Origin: M3007 sp046329435
GTDB taxonomy: Bacteria > Bacteroidota > Bacteroidia > Chitinophagales > Saprospiraceae
Length of the DNA: 64,000 nt
Assembly: GCA_046329435.1 (NCBI GenBank)
Contig: JAXLUR010000002.1
Location: 713,841-777,840 of the forward strand
Direction of reading: 5' to 3'
Below the pieces are notes generated by a model, which was given only the letters and a program-made list of their open reading frames with translations, did not search any database and was not told the origin of the DNA. Below, one piece after another: positions 8,481-17,595 of the stretch; within the stretch, counting starts at the first letter, position 1, and each line of letters opens with the position of its first letter. Both the position numbers and the translations under genes were made by a program.

Positions 8481-9233
8481 ATGCCAAGCCAGTCTGTTGC
8501 CGCCCTATTTTTATTCATGATGTTCTCCCTCTTGGCCGCTTGCGGCCGGGAAGCATCCAATACACCCGAAACCACGGTGTTGAGCACGGAAAAACCTGCG
8601 CCGACCGCCGTTTCCGAACCGGCTGAATTGCCCGGCTCGGGGCAGGGAAATTTTGAAAACCTCATCGCCGATTACGAAAGCAAAGACCGGGTAATCTGGC
8701 AGCAGCCCGACCTGGTCATCTCGCTTTTGGGCAATCTGGAGGGCAAAACGGTGGCCGATATCGGCGCCGGTACGGGGTATTTTACCTTCAGAATAGTGCC
8801 CAGGGCGGCAAAAGTGATCGGGATTGACATCGATCCGCGGTGCATCGCTTTTATGGACAGCGTAAAAGTGCGCTTGCCTGAAAAATATCGCGATCGCTTC
8901 GAAAGCCGGCTGGCTAAACCGCAGGACCCCCTGCTGGCGCCCGGCGAAGCAAACGCCGTGATGATCGTCAATACTTACGGATATATTGAAAACCGTGTCG
9001 ATTATCTCCGAACCTTGAAGTCAGGCATGGCGCCCGGCGGCCAGCTGCTGATCATCGATTTCAAAAAGAACAACCTCCCGATAGGACCGGCCGACGAATT
9101 CAAGGTCTCCTTGCAGGAGGTGGAAAAAGAACTCCTTAAAGGCGGTTTCGAGATTGCAAAAGTTGATACCAAAACTCTTGATTACCAATACATTGTTTTA
9201 GCACAAAAACCAGCGGAGAGCAAAGAAGAGTAA
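8481..9233 (+). CDS. Lipoprotein with SAM-dependent methyltransferase domain
   Basis: 250 residues from the ATG at 8481. The N-terminus is a lipoprotein signal (hydrophobic segment ending SLLAAC, lipid-modified Cys21), followed by a Thr/Pro/Glu-rich linker. The rest is a class I methyltransferase fold: motif I VADIGAGTGYF at about residues 91-101, IGIDIDPRC as the second strand with an acidic residue, and a later GGQLLIIDFKK strand. An envelope-anchored methyltransferase is unusual because SAM is cytoplasmic; similar lipoprotein methyltransferases are nevertheless common in Bacteroidota, and the substrate is unknown. The longer upstream frame lacks a sensible N-terminus. Confidence 0.85.
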   Translation: MPSQSVAALFLFMMFSLLAACGREASNTPETTVLSTEKPAPTAVSEPAELPGSGQGNFENLIADYESKDRVIWQQPDLVISLLGNLEGKTVADIGAGTGYFTFRIVPRAAKVIGIDIDPRCIAFMDSVKVRLPEKYRDRFESRLAKPQDPLLAPGEANAVMIVNTYGYIENRVDYLRTLKSGMAPGGQLLIIDFKKNNLPIGPADEFKVSLQEVEKELLKGGFEIAKVDTKTLDYQYIVLAQKPAESKEE

Positions 9234-9317
9234 AGCAAACAGCAGTAGCTGGCGGCCCGAAGAAGGTCGCCGACTGTTGCCGTTTGCTGCTTGCCTGCTG
9301 GTACTGTCCACTCCGAT

Positions 9318-10544
9318 ATGCGCGGTTCCCTGAAATTATTTACCTGGTTTGGTATTCCGGTGCACTTGCACTGGACCTTCGGTTTCATCCTCTTGTATGC
9401 GTTTTACCTGGGGGCTTTCGAAGGCAACGGGCTGATCAGTATTATCTGGTTTATCGGACTGTTTGCCAGCCTGTTTACCTGTGTTTTGCTGCACGAGTAC
9501 GGCCATGCGCTCACGGCCCGGCAATACGACGTTCAGACGCAGGATATCATTCTGACCCCGATCGGCGGCATCGCCCGCCTCGAAAAAATGCCCGAAAAAC
9601 CGCGTCAGGAGTTCCTGGTGGCCATCGCCGGCCCTTTGGTCAATGTGGTTATTGCTTCCGTGCTGATCCTGGCGGGCAAACTGTTTTTAAAGCCGGAACT
9701 GTGGGAACTGATCACCTGGACGGTCAAACAGTATTTCCAGCCTTTGATGGATTTTTTCAGCGCTTTGTTCTCCGGCGACTGGGCCGCATTGGGCCATCAG
9801 TTTTCCGGTGATCGCCTCCCGCCCGAAGATGCCGAAGAAATGGCGGACATCGTGAACGGCTACGGACTGTCCGACAACAGCCTCCTGTTTTACCTGCCCA
9901 TCCTCATCGTGATCAACATCATGCTGGTGCTCTTCAACCTGGTTCCGGCATTTCCCATGGACGGCGGTCGCATATTCAGAGCCTTGCTGGCCATGCGGAT
10001 CGGTCGCCCCAGGGCCACGCGCGTGGCATCGGTCGTCGGGCAGGTCATCGCCGGCATTTTTGTCCTGTACGGTCTGACGAGCGGCCAGGTGACCCTTGCC
10101 CTGATCGGCTTTTTTGTGTTCAGCACCGCCCGCACCGAAAACAGCATGGTGCAACTCGACGCCGTTTTGCAGCGATACAAGGCCAAGGATCTGGTTCGTC
10201 CGCAGTTCACACGGCTGTTGGTCACCGATTGGATGCAGACCCCCATCACACTGCTCAAGGAGGGGCTAGAGCGGCATTTTCTGGTGTTTGACATTCAAGA
10301 ACGCCTTATTGGCACACTGGACGAGCCTGACATTGTTGCTGCGCTAAAAAAGCGGGATCTCAGTTCGGATATCGGCGCCTACGCCCGGGAGCCTGTCGAG
10401 GTCGTTCATCCGGAAGAATCGCTCAAATATGTGTATTATGTGTTGATGCAGCGCCGGCAGGGCATCCTCGCCGTGGCCGACGAGAACGGCCTGATCGGAG
10501 TGATTGACCAGGAAGGATTGCGGCATTTTTTGCGCTTGCTGTAG
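9318..10544 (+). CDS. Site-2 protease (M50) family metallopeptidase with C-terminal CBS-like region
   Basis: 408 residues from the ATG at 9318 (MRGSLKLFTW). Membrane helices flank the zinc motif HEYGH at residues 59-63, and the second conserved segment NLVPAFPMDGG (about 207-217) supplies the third ligand Asp; both M50 hallmarks are intact. A loop of about 60 residues with SGDRLPPEDAEE separates the two halves. The last 105 residues (from VTDWMQTPITLL) resemble a pair of degenerate CBS modules, as in other M50B proteins that sense a cytosolic ligand. It would cut membrane-embedded substrates such as anti-sigma factors. It starts 84 bases after the methyltransferase stop, behind a structured intergenic region. 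Confidence 0.9.
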   Translation: MRGSLKLFTWFGIPVHLHWTFGFILLYAFYLGAFEGNGLISIIWFIGLFASLFTCVLLHEYGHALTARQYDVQTQDIILTPIGGIARLEKMPEKPRQEFLVAIAGPLVNVVIASVLILAGKLFLKPELWELITWTVKQYFQPLMDFFSALFSGDWAALGHQFSGDRLPPEDAEEMADIVNGYGLSDNSLLFYLPILIVINIMLVLFNLVPAFPMDGGRIFRALLAMRIGRPRATRVASVVGQVIAGIFVLYGLTSGQVTLALIGFFVFSTARTENSMVQLDAVLQRYKAKDLVRPQFTRLLVTDWMQTPITLLKEGLERHFLVFDIQERLIGTLDEPDIVAALKKRDLSSDIGAYAREPVEVVHPEESLKYVYYVLMQRRQGILAVADENGLIGVIDQEGLRHFLRLL

Positions 10545-10564
10545 CGCCGACTTGAAGGGCCGCG

Positions 10565-11797
10565 CTACAGTAAATCCCTCAGCACGATTGTCTTCGTCAT
10601 TTTTTCCCCGTTTCGCCGCAGCGAGATCCGCACTTTTTTTCCGGGCTTGCCCTGCAGTCGCCGCTGAATATCCGACAGGGTGAGAAAGATGGCTGGAGAA
10701 TGTCCGATTCGCAGAATTTGATCGCCGGGCAAAATGCCGCTTTCGGCAGCAGGCGAGTTCGGCACGATGTTCTGCACGATGAAAACATCCAGTTTGGCGC
10801 CAGATGCAATCACGCTCATGCCGCTACGGTCGTATTCGTAAGCCGCCTGGTAGTTGCGGTTCGGTTTCAGCCAAATCGTTTGCTTTTGGTAGTCGATAAT
10901 GACATTAAACCTGCTGAGCAAGCCGTTGCCGACCAGACCGTTGCGGTTGTTGAGGTAATCGTAATTGGGCAGGGTATCGAGCGTCTGGAAATACGTGACA
11001 ATGTTTTGTTGCAAAAAAGGCCCTAGATCGAGGTGCGATACCCGGCCCGCAAAACCTTCGAGATAACCGCCCAGGCCCATGCCAATGTTGCTGGGAAGTG
11101 CCGTGGCAGGAGGGTGCAGCAAAGGATGCGTATCCGTAAACAGCAATAACGACATGCCCGCGCCGGTATCCAGCAGCAATTTTACCGGCGCTACGGAATC
11201 GGGCAACACCTGAAGCCGGGTTTTGAGATAGGGTTTGTTGCGGTAAACCTCCAGCGGCAGGGCGACGTATTTGTCATCTTTCAGCCGGAACGACTCCCGG
11301 TCATAAAGGCTCAGAACCCTCTGCTGGTAGTTGATTTTGATGATGTATTTGGAAAAAGCATTGGCCGAAAGAATGCCGTGCACCTCGATGCCTGCATACT
11401 CTTCAAACCGAAAATAATCTTCCTGCAAGACGAGAATGTCTTCGCCCGGCGCGTATGCCTTGCCAGGAATGTCGAAGCGGATCTGCCGGGCCAGGTATGC
11501 GATCAGCGGTGTTTTAAGATCCGAACCCGTGATGCGAAACTCTCTTTCATAGGGTACGTGAAGCAAATCGCTGATCTGGCGTTTGGTCAGTACGGTATGT
11601 TCGGCCCCGGTGTCGAAAATGAATTTCAGGGGCAGAATACCGTTAAAATTGACCGTAAGAATGATGAAATTATTGCTGTATTCAAACGGGATATCGACCT
11701 GTCGCTGACCGGGTGGCAGGTTGAATCCATTTTGGGAAAAAAGTGGCAATGTGCTCCCCAGCGTGAGTACACACCACAACAGGAGTCGTTTTTTCAT
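10565..11797 (-). CDS. Secreted retropepsin-like aspartic protease with PDZ domain
   Basis: 410 residues from the ATG at 11797, starting a signal peptide (KKRLLLWCVLTLGSTLPLFSQ). Two aspartic-protease half-sites are present: FIFDTGAEHT (about residues 60-69) and LLLDTGAGMS (about 207-216), so a full two-Asp active site can form within one chain. Residues about 330-410 form a PDZ domain (NSPAAESGILPGDQILRIG). This layout is the common Bacteroidota periplasmic 'aspartyl protease family protein'. The gene is convergent with the site-2 protease, 20 bases apart. The natural substrate cannot be read from the sequence. Confidence 0.9.
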   Translation of the reverse strand: MKKRLLLWCVLTLGSTLPLFSQNGFNLPPGQRQVDIPFEYSNNFIILTVNFNGILPLKFIFDTGAEHTVLTKRQISDLLHVPYEREFRITGSDLKTPLIAYLARQIRFDIPGKAYAPGEDILVLQEDYFRFEEYAGIEVHGILSANAFSKYIIKINYQQRVLSLYDRESFRLKDDKYVALPLEVYRNKPYLKTRLQVLPDSVAPVKLLLDTGAGMSLLLFTDTHPLLHPPATALPSNIGMGLGGYLEGFAGRVSHLDLGPFLQQNIVTYFQTLDTLPNYDYLNNRNGLVGNGLLSRFNVIIDYQKQTIWLKPNRNYQAAYEYDRSGMSVIASGAKLDVFIVQNIVPNSPAAESGILPGDQILRIGHSPAIFLTLSDIQRRLQGKPGKKVRISLRRNGEKMTKTIVLRDLL

Positions 11798-11868
11798 TTT
11801 CAACAGCTTGCTTCGCCGGCCAATATAACCACATTCCGAATGCCTTGCTGCGTTGCGACCGATTTCCG

Positions 11869-13455
11869 CTAAAAATCCGGATGAGGGGGCGTTTTGTCGG
11901 GAATCTTGCTCATTGCGCGCTCCGCAATGGCCGTAATGGACAAAGCCGGATTAACGCCGGGATTGGCAGAAATCATCGAACCATCGCAAACCAGCATGTT
12001 TTGATAGCCGAAAACCCGGTTGTCACGATCGATCACGCCAGTCTCCGGCCCTTCGCCCATCACACATCCGCCGAGGATGTGTGCGGTGCCCGGTATGCCG
12101 GCCAGGGGAGTAAGTCCGAACGCCATAGCTTTTCCGCCAATCAGTTTTTCGAAGCGCCGCGCCAGTTCGATTGCCCGGGGGATAAAAGCCGTGGGTTTTT
12201 CGTCGCCGACGATTCGGGTGCGCAACCCGCCCCAGGCGGTCCGGGAAAACGTCACGGTACTGTCGAGGGTTTGCATAAACAGCATGACCGTCGAGCTTTT
12301 GGCCCAGTCGCGCACCCTGAAATACTGCCAATAGGTCCGTGGATGCATAAGTACGTCGCCGATCATTTTGACGAAACGGACAAGCATGTTCGCGCCTTCC
12401 ACAAAAGGCAGAAAGCTCAGCCGCCACGCGCCCGAGCCTGCGCCGTAGCGGCAGAGTTCGAGGTGGCTGTGCTCGTCGGTGGAGACAATCGCCCCGATGG
12501 CGATCCCCTGCGACCAGTCGGCCGACTGGTCGAGCTGTGTGACGGCAATCAGGCTCTCGTTGTTGGTGCGCACCTCGCGGCCGACCATGCCGGACAGCCG
12601 GGGCAGCGATTTGCGTTTGAGCCGGAGCAGGAGCTTGACCGTGCCCAACACACCGCCTGCAAAAATGACCCCTCGGGCACGCAGGGTTTGCCTGTTTTTA
12701 AAAAAACGCGTGGCACTGCGTACCGTCACTGCGTACCCTTCCGAGCCGTCGGCAGCGCCCATCGGGCGAACATCGACCACTTCCTGCTCTGCCAGAATCC
12801 CGGCGCCGAGCTGCTGGGCGAGGTACAGGTAGTTTTTGTCGAGCGTGTTTTTGGCATTGTGGCGGCAACCGGTCATACAGGCGCCGCAATAGGTGCAGCC
12901 CGTTCTTTCGGGGCCTTTGCCTTCAAAAAAAGGGTCGGGCACGGTCTGACCGGCCTCTCCGAAATAAACCGCCACACGCGTCGGTTCGAAATCCTTTTCC
13001 CGGCCAATGTCCTTTGCCAGGGCCTGCAGGGCCAGTTCTCCGTCGAACAACCGCGGGTTGGGGGTTGCGCCCAGCATGCGCAGGGCAACCGGGTAAAAAG
13101 GCGCCAGTTCGGTCTGCCAATCGGCCAGGGAGGCCCAGCTACCCGACTGGAAAAAAGCGGGTTTGGGTGTCGGAAGGGTATTGGCATATACCAGCGACCC
13201 TCCGCCCACGCCAGTGCCGGAGATGACCCCGACATGCCGGAAAATTGTGATTTTCATGATACCGAACCACCTGAGCGAGGGCAGCCACAGCCATTTGGCA
13301 AAAGACCAGTTGGTGCGGGCAAAGTCTTCAGCGCGGTACCATTTTCCTTTCTCAACCACCAGCACCTTGTAGCCCTTTTCTGCCAGCCGCAAGGCGCTGA
13401 CGGAGCCGCCAAAGCCACTGCCGATGATGATATAGTCGTATTGCAAGTTGTTCAT
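11869..13455 (-). CDS. GMC family FAD-dependent oxidoreductase (cholesterol-oxidase-like)
   Basis: 528 residues from the ATG at 13455. The N-terminal FAD Rossmann motif is YDYIIIGSGFGGS (residues 7-19). The family segment GTGVGGGSLVYAN follows at about residue 85. Around residue 200 lies CTYCGACMTGC, a Cys-x2-Cys-x2-Cys-x3-Cys cluster shared by a subgroup of bacterial GMC enzymes and possibly metal-binding. The C-terminus has GCVMG and DGSMISANPGVNPALSI, the conserved GMC closing motif with the catalytic His/Asn region (ILGGC / NPGVNP). It oxidises an alcohol group of an unknown substrate. It is 19 bases downstream of the DASS transporter gene, suggesting co-transcription. Confidence 0.92.
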   Translation of the reverse strand: MNNLQYDYIIIGSGFGGSVSALRLAEKGYKVLVVEKGKWYRAEDFARTNWSFAKWLWLPSLRWFGIMKITIFRHVGVISGTGVGGGSLVYANTLPTPKPAFFQSGSWASLADWQTELAPFYPVALRMLGATPNPRLFDGELALQALAKDIGREKDFEPTRVAVYFGEAGQTVPDPFFEGKGPERTGCTYCGACMTGCRHNAKNTLDKNYLYLAQQLGAGILAEQEVVDVRPMGAADGSEGYAVTVRSATRFFKNRQTLRARGVIFAGGVLGTVKLLLRLKRKSLPRLSGMVGREVRTNNESLIAVTQLDQSADWSQGIAIGAIVSTDEHSHLELCRYGAGSGAWRLSFLPFVEGANMLVRFVKMIGDVLMHPRTYWQYFRVRDWAKSSTVMLFMQTLDSTVTFSRTAWGGLRTRIVGDEKPTAFIPRAIELARRFEKLIGGKAMAFGLTPLAGIPGTAHILGGCVMGEGPETGVIDRDNRVFGYQNMLVCDGSMISANPGVNPALSITAIAERAMSKIPDKTPPHPDF

Positions 13456-13474
13456 TATTGGCACGTTATACTTG

Positions 13475-14887
13475 TCAAAGGGTAATTCCCCACACCAGAG
13501 GCAGGAGGAAATAGGTTGCACCCAGCAAGATCAGGATCGCTATGGCATCGAGTAAAAAACCGGCTCGCGCCATATCGCGAACAGTCAGAAAACCGGAGCC
13601 GAACACGATGGTATTGGGCGCAGTGGCTACCGGCAGCCCAAACCCTACGGATGCTGCGAGTGTGGCCGTCATCAACAATCCGTGTTGATTTACACCGATG
13701 GCAGTGGCCAGGGCTGCGAGCACCGGCATCATCATGGCGGCAGTGGCAATGTTGGAGGCAATTTCGCTCAACACCACAACCAGCGCCAGTACAGCCAGCA
13801 AAACCAGCACCAGCGGAAGGTTTTTGAGTCCTTCGAGCAAACTGCCCAGCCAGGCGGCCAGTCCGCTTTGATCAAAGCCTTTGGCCAGGGCCAGTCCTCC
13901 GCCAAACAGTACGATAATACCCCAGGGGATGCGCTCGGCAGTTGGCCAGTCCATTAGCGCAATACCGCTTTTTCCCCTGGCGGGTACCAGAAACAAAAGT
14001 GTGGCCCCCGCGATGATGAGAACGGTGTCGTTCAGGCCGGGCCACCACCGGTACCAGAACAGAGAGCCGCTGATCCAGCCAAGAATGACCATGCCGAATA
14101 GGGCCATCAGTCGTGCTTCTGGCTGGGTGAGCGGTCCGAGGGTTTCCAGTTCGTGGTGAATGTGCTCGTTGCTTTCCGCGCCGGCTTCCCCGGCTTTGTC
14201 GAGCGGGAAAAGACGCAGCAACAGCAGCCAGCAGGCGACCAGCATCAGCAACATGACCGGAAATCCGACCAGAAACCAGTGCCCGAACGAAATGTCCTGA
14301 TCCAGTTTTTGCCGCATAAAACTGACAAAAATCGCGTTGGTCGGCGTGCCTACCAGGGTGCCGAGCCCGCCGATCGAGCAGGCATAGCCAACCCCCAGCA
14401 GCAGCGATTTTGAAAAATTGGAAGACGACTTGCCTGCGGCAGCGATGGCCACGGGGGTCATCATCACCGCGGTCGCGGTGTTCGATATCCACATCGATAT
14501 GAACGCGGTCGCTGCCATGAAGCCAAACAACGTCATGGCCGGCTTGCTGCCCAGCCAGTTGACCATGCTCAGCGCGATGCGCCGATGCAGGCTCCAGCGC
14601 TCGATGGCTTTCCCGAAAATAAACCCGCCCAAAAACAGGTAAATGATCTCGTTGGCGTACTCAGGAGCGACATTTTTGATTGGCATAACCCCGGTAACCG
14701 GGAAAAGCACCAGCGGCAACAAAGCCGTCACGGAAGTATGTACTGCTTCCGTGATCCACCAGACAGCGATCCACAAGGTGACGGCCGCGCACAGTTTGGC
14801 CGGCTCGCTCATACCGGCCGGGGCCGGCAACATCAGTACAATCAAAAACAAAATTGGCCCTGCCAGACGGGCGATCAATTGATTCAT
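13475..14887 (-). CDS. DASS/SLC13 family anion:sodium symporter
   Basis: 470 residues from the ATG at 14887, with about twelve membrane segments. Family signatures are MWISNTATAVMMTPVA (about residues 135-150) and, in the second half, SEIASNIATAAMMMPVLAAL (about 390-409), the two Ser-Asn-Thr substrate and sodium-binding repeats of divalent anion transporters, plus GFGLPVATAPNTIVFG near the C-terminus. It probably imports a di- or tricarboxylate, or sulfate, with sodium across the inner membrane. The adjacent GMC oxidoreductase could act on related metabolites, but nothing proves this. Confidence 0.93.
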   Translation of the reverse strand: MNQLIARLAGPILFLIVLMLPAPAGMSEPAKLCAAVTLWIAVWWITEAVHTSVTALLPLVLFPVTGVMPIKNVAPEYANEIIYLFLGGFIFGKAIERWSLHRRIALSMVNWLGSKPAMTLFGFMAATAFISMWISNTATAVMMTPVAIAAAGKSSSNFSKSLLLGVGYACSIGGLGTLVGTPTNAIFVSFMRQKLDQDISFGHWFLVGFPVMLLMLVACWLLLLRLFPLDKAGEAGAESNEHIHHELETLGPLTQPEARLMALFGMVILGWISGSLFWYRWWPGLNDTVLIIAGATLLFLVPARGKSGIALMDWPTAERIPWGIIVLFGGGLALAKGFDQSGLAAWLGSLLEGLKNLPLVLVLLAVLALVVVLSEIASNIATAAMMMPVLAALATAIGVNQHGLLMTATLAASVGFGLPVATAPNTIVFGSGFLTVRDMARAGFLLDAIAILILLGATYFLLPLVWGITL

Positions 14888-14963
14888 GCGACGGGTCGGT
14901 ATTTGAGGGTAAAAGGACAAAAAAAGGCGGATTTCCGCGCCGCAACAGGTGGATATTTTTACA

Positions 14964-15006
14964 AAATAAAAAAGCCGCCGGGACGGATGGGTGTCCCGGC
15001 GGCTTT
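14964..15006 (-). terminator. Rho-independent terminator of the bacilliredoxin gene
   Basis: A 14-bp perfect stem (AAAGCCGCCGGGAC with its complement, 14971-14984 and 14993-15006) with an 8-base loop. On the minus strand it is followed by a run of T, 17 bases after the bacilliredoxin stop. Confidence 0.85.
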
Positions 15007-15023
15007 ACAACTGATGAAGGGAA

Positions 15024-15437
15024 TCAGCAATATTGCTCGTATGCCATTTTCAGGTTTTCGGCAATCACTGCTGCCGAGCGGCCTTCAATGTGGCGGCGTT
15101 CCAGAAAATGCACCAGCTGGCCGTCTTTGAACAAGGCGATGCTGGGCGAGGAAGGCGGGTAGGGCAGCAGAAATTCGCGGGCTTTGGCCGTCGCTTCGCC
15201 GTCGACCCCTGCAAACACGGTGTACAGATGATCGGGTTTTTTCTCGCCGGCCAGCGACATTTTGGCGCCGGGGCGCGCGTTGGCGGCAGCGCAACCGCAA
15301 ACGCTGTTGACGACCAGCAGGGCAGTGCCTTTCTGTTGGCCCAAAATGGCTTCTACATCGGACGGATTAGTAAGCGCCTCGAAACCGTAATCGGTGAGGT
15401 CTTTGGCCATCGGTGTTGTAAGTTGTATCGGATACAT
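15024..15437 (-). CDS. BrxA/BrxB family bacilliredoxin-like protein
   Basis: 137 residues from the ATG at 15437 (MYPIQLTTPM). The thioredoxin-like fold carries the family's Cys-Gly-Cys centre (NSVCGCAAANARPG, residues 45-58) and the C-terminal FLERRHIEGR segment typical of YphP/YqiW proteins. In Firmicutes these remove bacillithiol from S-bacillithiolated proteins; many Bacteroidota also make bacillithiol, so the same role is plausible. It ends with a further Cys (YEQYC), as family members often do. It is a single gene with its own terminator. Confidence 0.92.
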   Translation of the reverse strand: MYPIQLTTPMAKDLTDYGFEALTNPSDVEAILGQQKGTALLVVNSVCGCAAANARPGAKMSLAGEKKPDHLYTVFAGVDGEATAKAREFLLPYPPSSPSIALFKDGQLVHFLERRHIEGRSAAVIAENLKMAYEQYC

Positions 15438-15510
15438 CGTCGGAGATGAAGTTGGAGAAATGAGCAATAGTGTTCTTTGGGGGCTAGAAACGTTTCAGGC
15501 GCCGTTTTGT

Positions 15511-16752
15511 TTAAAACGTCACGTTGCTGGTAATTTCCGCTGTGCCGCGTTTTACCGTCACCTTTGTGGTGTCGCCCTTGGTAAACTTGGACAGGGCTTT
15601 CATGTAATCCTGGATGTTTTTGACCGGAAAATCGCCTAATTTGACAATGATGTCGCCTTTTTGAAGGCCGGCCACTGAAGCGGGTTTGCCATCGGTCACG
15701 CCATCTACGTGCACGCCTTCGCCTTCCCAGGTATAGTCGGGCATGATGCCCAGGGTTACCTTGAACCGCGGGGTGTCTTCCTTGTTGGCTTTTGTTTCCT
15801 GGAAACTCAGTTTGGGCTTCGCATCGAGCGCGTCGATGACCTTGACGGCCAGGCCGAGAATCTGAACCTGACCGGGAAAGTTGATTTTTTCCGTGTCGTC
15901 GGAAGGTTTGTGGTAATCAGAGTGTTGCCCGGTGAAGAAAAACAGGACAGGGATGTTTTTCAGGTAGAAAGAAGTATGGTCGCTCGGTCCGATGCCTGCA
16001 CTGTCGAGTTTGAAGCTGATCCCGTTGTTGTTCAGGTTGTTCATCGTGGGGACGAAATCGGGCGCGGTGCCTACGCCGCCCACGACGAGGCGTTTTTCTT
16101 CGTTGAGCCGGCCGATCATGTCCATGTTGAGCATAAAACTGACGCTGCCCAGGTCGATGGTCGGGTAGTCGGTGAATTTTTTGGAACCGATGAGCCCCAG
16201 TTCCTCTCCCGAAAAGCAGATGAACAGGAAATTGTGCTTTTCCGTCACGCCGTTCTGGGCAAAATAGCGGGCCAGTTCGAGTACGCCGGCTGTGCCGGAA
16301 GCATTGTCGTCGGCGCCGTTGTGGATTTTACCTTCCGGGTTGGCGTCTAGCGAATTGTGGTCCATCCCCAGGCCCAGGTGGTCGTAATGGGCGCCGATCA
16401 CGATGGTGTTGGCAGCGCCGTTGTCGAGCCAGGCCACGACATTCTGGCTGTACACCTGGGGGGCGTCCTTATCGACCATACCGCCGTGCGGATCGCTCGA
16501 TTTTTGGAATCCGAAATGGTGAAACCACATGCCGTTATCGCCCTTGGGCGTCAGGCCGGCAGCCTTGAATTGGTCGGCGATATACTGGGCAGCGCGAAAT
16601 TCTTCCGCTGTACCAGTACCGCGACCTTTCATTTCGTCGGATGCGAGCATCGTGATGTCGCGGCGGATATTATCTTCTGAAATCGCTGTTTTCTGGGCGT
16701 TCAGGTTGACACCCCAGGCGAAAAAGAGCAAAAAAGCGATGTTTTTAAGCAT
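15511..16752 (-). CDS. Secreted M28 family zinc aminopeptidase with PDZ domain
   Basis: 413 residues from the ATG at 16752, which begins a signal peptide (LKNIAFLLFFAWGVNLNAQ); the longer upstream frame is rejected. M28 zinc-binding motifs are in order: HYDHLG (residues 122-127), GADDNASG (146-153, bridging Asp), SGEELG (181-186, catalytic Glu and ligand), LNMDMIGR, and the last His in SDYHKPSDD. Residues about 325-413 form a PDZ domain (VAGLQKGDIIVKLGD). An M28 catalytic domain with a C-terminal PDZ domain is common in Bacteroidota and is likely periplasmic. Substrate: peptides with free N-termini. Confidence 0.93.
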   Translation of the reverse strand: MLKNIAFLLFFAWGVNLNAQKTAISEDNIRRDITMLASDEMKGRGTGTAEEFRAAQYIADQFKAAGLTPKGDNGMWFHHFGFQKSSDPHGGMVDKDAPQVYSQNVVAWLDNGAANTIVIGAHYDHLGLGMDHNSLDANPEGKIHNGADDNASGTAGVLELARYFAQNGVTEKHNFLFICFSGEELGLIGSKKFTDYPTIDLGSVSFMLNMDMIGRLNEEKRLVVGGVGTAPDFVPTMNNLNNNGISFKLDSAGIGPSDHTSFYLKNIPVLFFFTGQHSDYHKPSDDTEKINFPGQVQILGLAVKVIDALDAKPKLSFQETKANKEDTPRFKVTLGIMPDYTWEGEGVHVDGVTDGKPASVAGLQKGDIIVKLGDFPVKNIQDYMKALSKFTKGDTTKVTVKRGTAEITSNVTF

Positions 16753-16815
16753 TGCAGTCAGGTTGGAAAACAAAAAAGTGTGGTGCGTAACCGGGCAAGA
16801 GCCGGATTTGATCCG

Positions 16816-16823
16816 CAAAAGTA
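16816..16823 (-). promoter_or_regulatory. Putative -7 element TACTTTTG for the M28 peptidase
   Basis: Exact TAnnTTTG on the minus strand, 63 bases before the ATG at 16752 and just outside the preceding gene. No clear -33 TTG was found. Confidence 0.4.
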
Positions 16824-16863
16824 GGATGATTGGCAGGGCTCTGCGCCATTCGTGCGTCAAAAA

Positions 16864-17595
16864 TCAGGGCGCGGCCTTGGCCTCCGAAACGGGGATGGCG
16901 CCCGTGGAGTCTGCGGGGAACCAGCAAAGGGCATCAAGCAGGGCTGGCGGCCCGACAAAAACATTGAGATCCGTTCTACTCGAAATGCCGTCGATACAGC
17001 CTGCGTTGGAGTATTGCCAGAAATTCCAGTCTTTTCCGTTGCAAAGCGCGGGTTGCTCGCTGGAGTAGCGGGCGATCCAGAGCGGGTAATTGTCGAACAC
17101 GCCGGCCAGGTATTTTTCGTAAAAATGCTGGTTGGTATAAATAATGGGTTTGACGTGCAGGCTCGCCTCTACCATCATAAGCCAAATACGGGCTTCTTCC
17201 AGCATCACTTCGGTGGGCATGCCGTCGGTCGTTTCAAAATCGAGTACAGGAGCAATGTCTCCGGCTTTCATATCGACTGTTTCGAGGAAATGCTCGGCCT
17301 GTTCGATTCCGCAGCCATAAGAACGGAAAAAGTGGTAGGCGCCGCGCCGAACGCCCAGTTTGCCCAGGGCATCCCAGTTGCGGCAAAAAAGGCTGTCGAT
17401 GAAATCGTGCCCCTCGGTCGCTTTTACAAAAGCGAAATCGAGACTGTGCCTGGCCTGAACGGCATCCCAGTCGATATAAGACTGGTAATGCGACACGTCA
17501 ATCCCGTGCAGCAAGGGAAGTGCAGGGGCAAAAGTTGCTTGCCGGCCCGTCAGGAACGGATACAACAACATGACGATCAGGCTCAACGTACGCAT
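16864..17595 (-). CDS. GH25 muramidase (lysozyme)
   Basis: 243 residues from the ATG at 17595. A hydrophobic N-terminus (MRTLSLIVMLLYPFLTG) suggests export. The GH25 catalytic core is clear: GIDVSHYQ (residues 31-38, with Asp33), FVKATEGHDF (about 57-66), GAYHFFRS, and PVLDFETTDG (about 117-126) carrying the catalytic Asp and Glu. Then come IIYTNQHFYEKYL and the terminal WNFWQYSNAG, all conserved. The enzyme cleaves the MurNAc-GlcNAc beta-1,4 bond in peptidoglycan. It is about the usual catalytic-domain length and has no added cell-wall-binding repeats. Confidence 0.94.
   Translation of the reverse strand: MRTLSLIVMLLYPFLTGRQATFAPALPLLHGIDVSHYQSYIDWDAVQARHSLDFAFVKATEGHDFIDSLFCRNWDALGKLGVRRGAYHFFRSYGCGIEQAEHFLETVDMKAGDIAPVLDFETTDGMPTEVMLEEARIWLMMVEASLHVKPIIYTNQHFYEKYLAGVFDNYPLWIARYSSEQPALCNGKDWNFWQYSNAGCIDGISSRTDLNVFVGPPALLDALCWFPADSTGAIPVSEAKAAP

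Noticed and set aside
11845..13485. Long plus-strand open frame (546 codons) opposite the GMC oxidoreductase
   Set aside because: Antisense shadow: the minus strand carries clear FAD and GMC motifs, while the plus-strand translation is His/Arg/Gly-rich without motifs.
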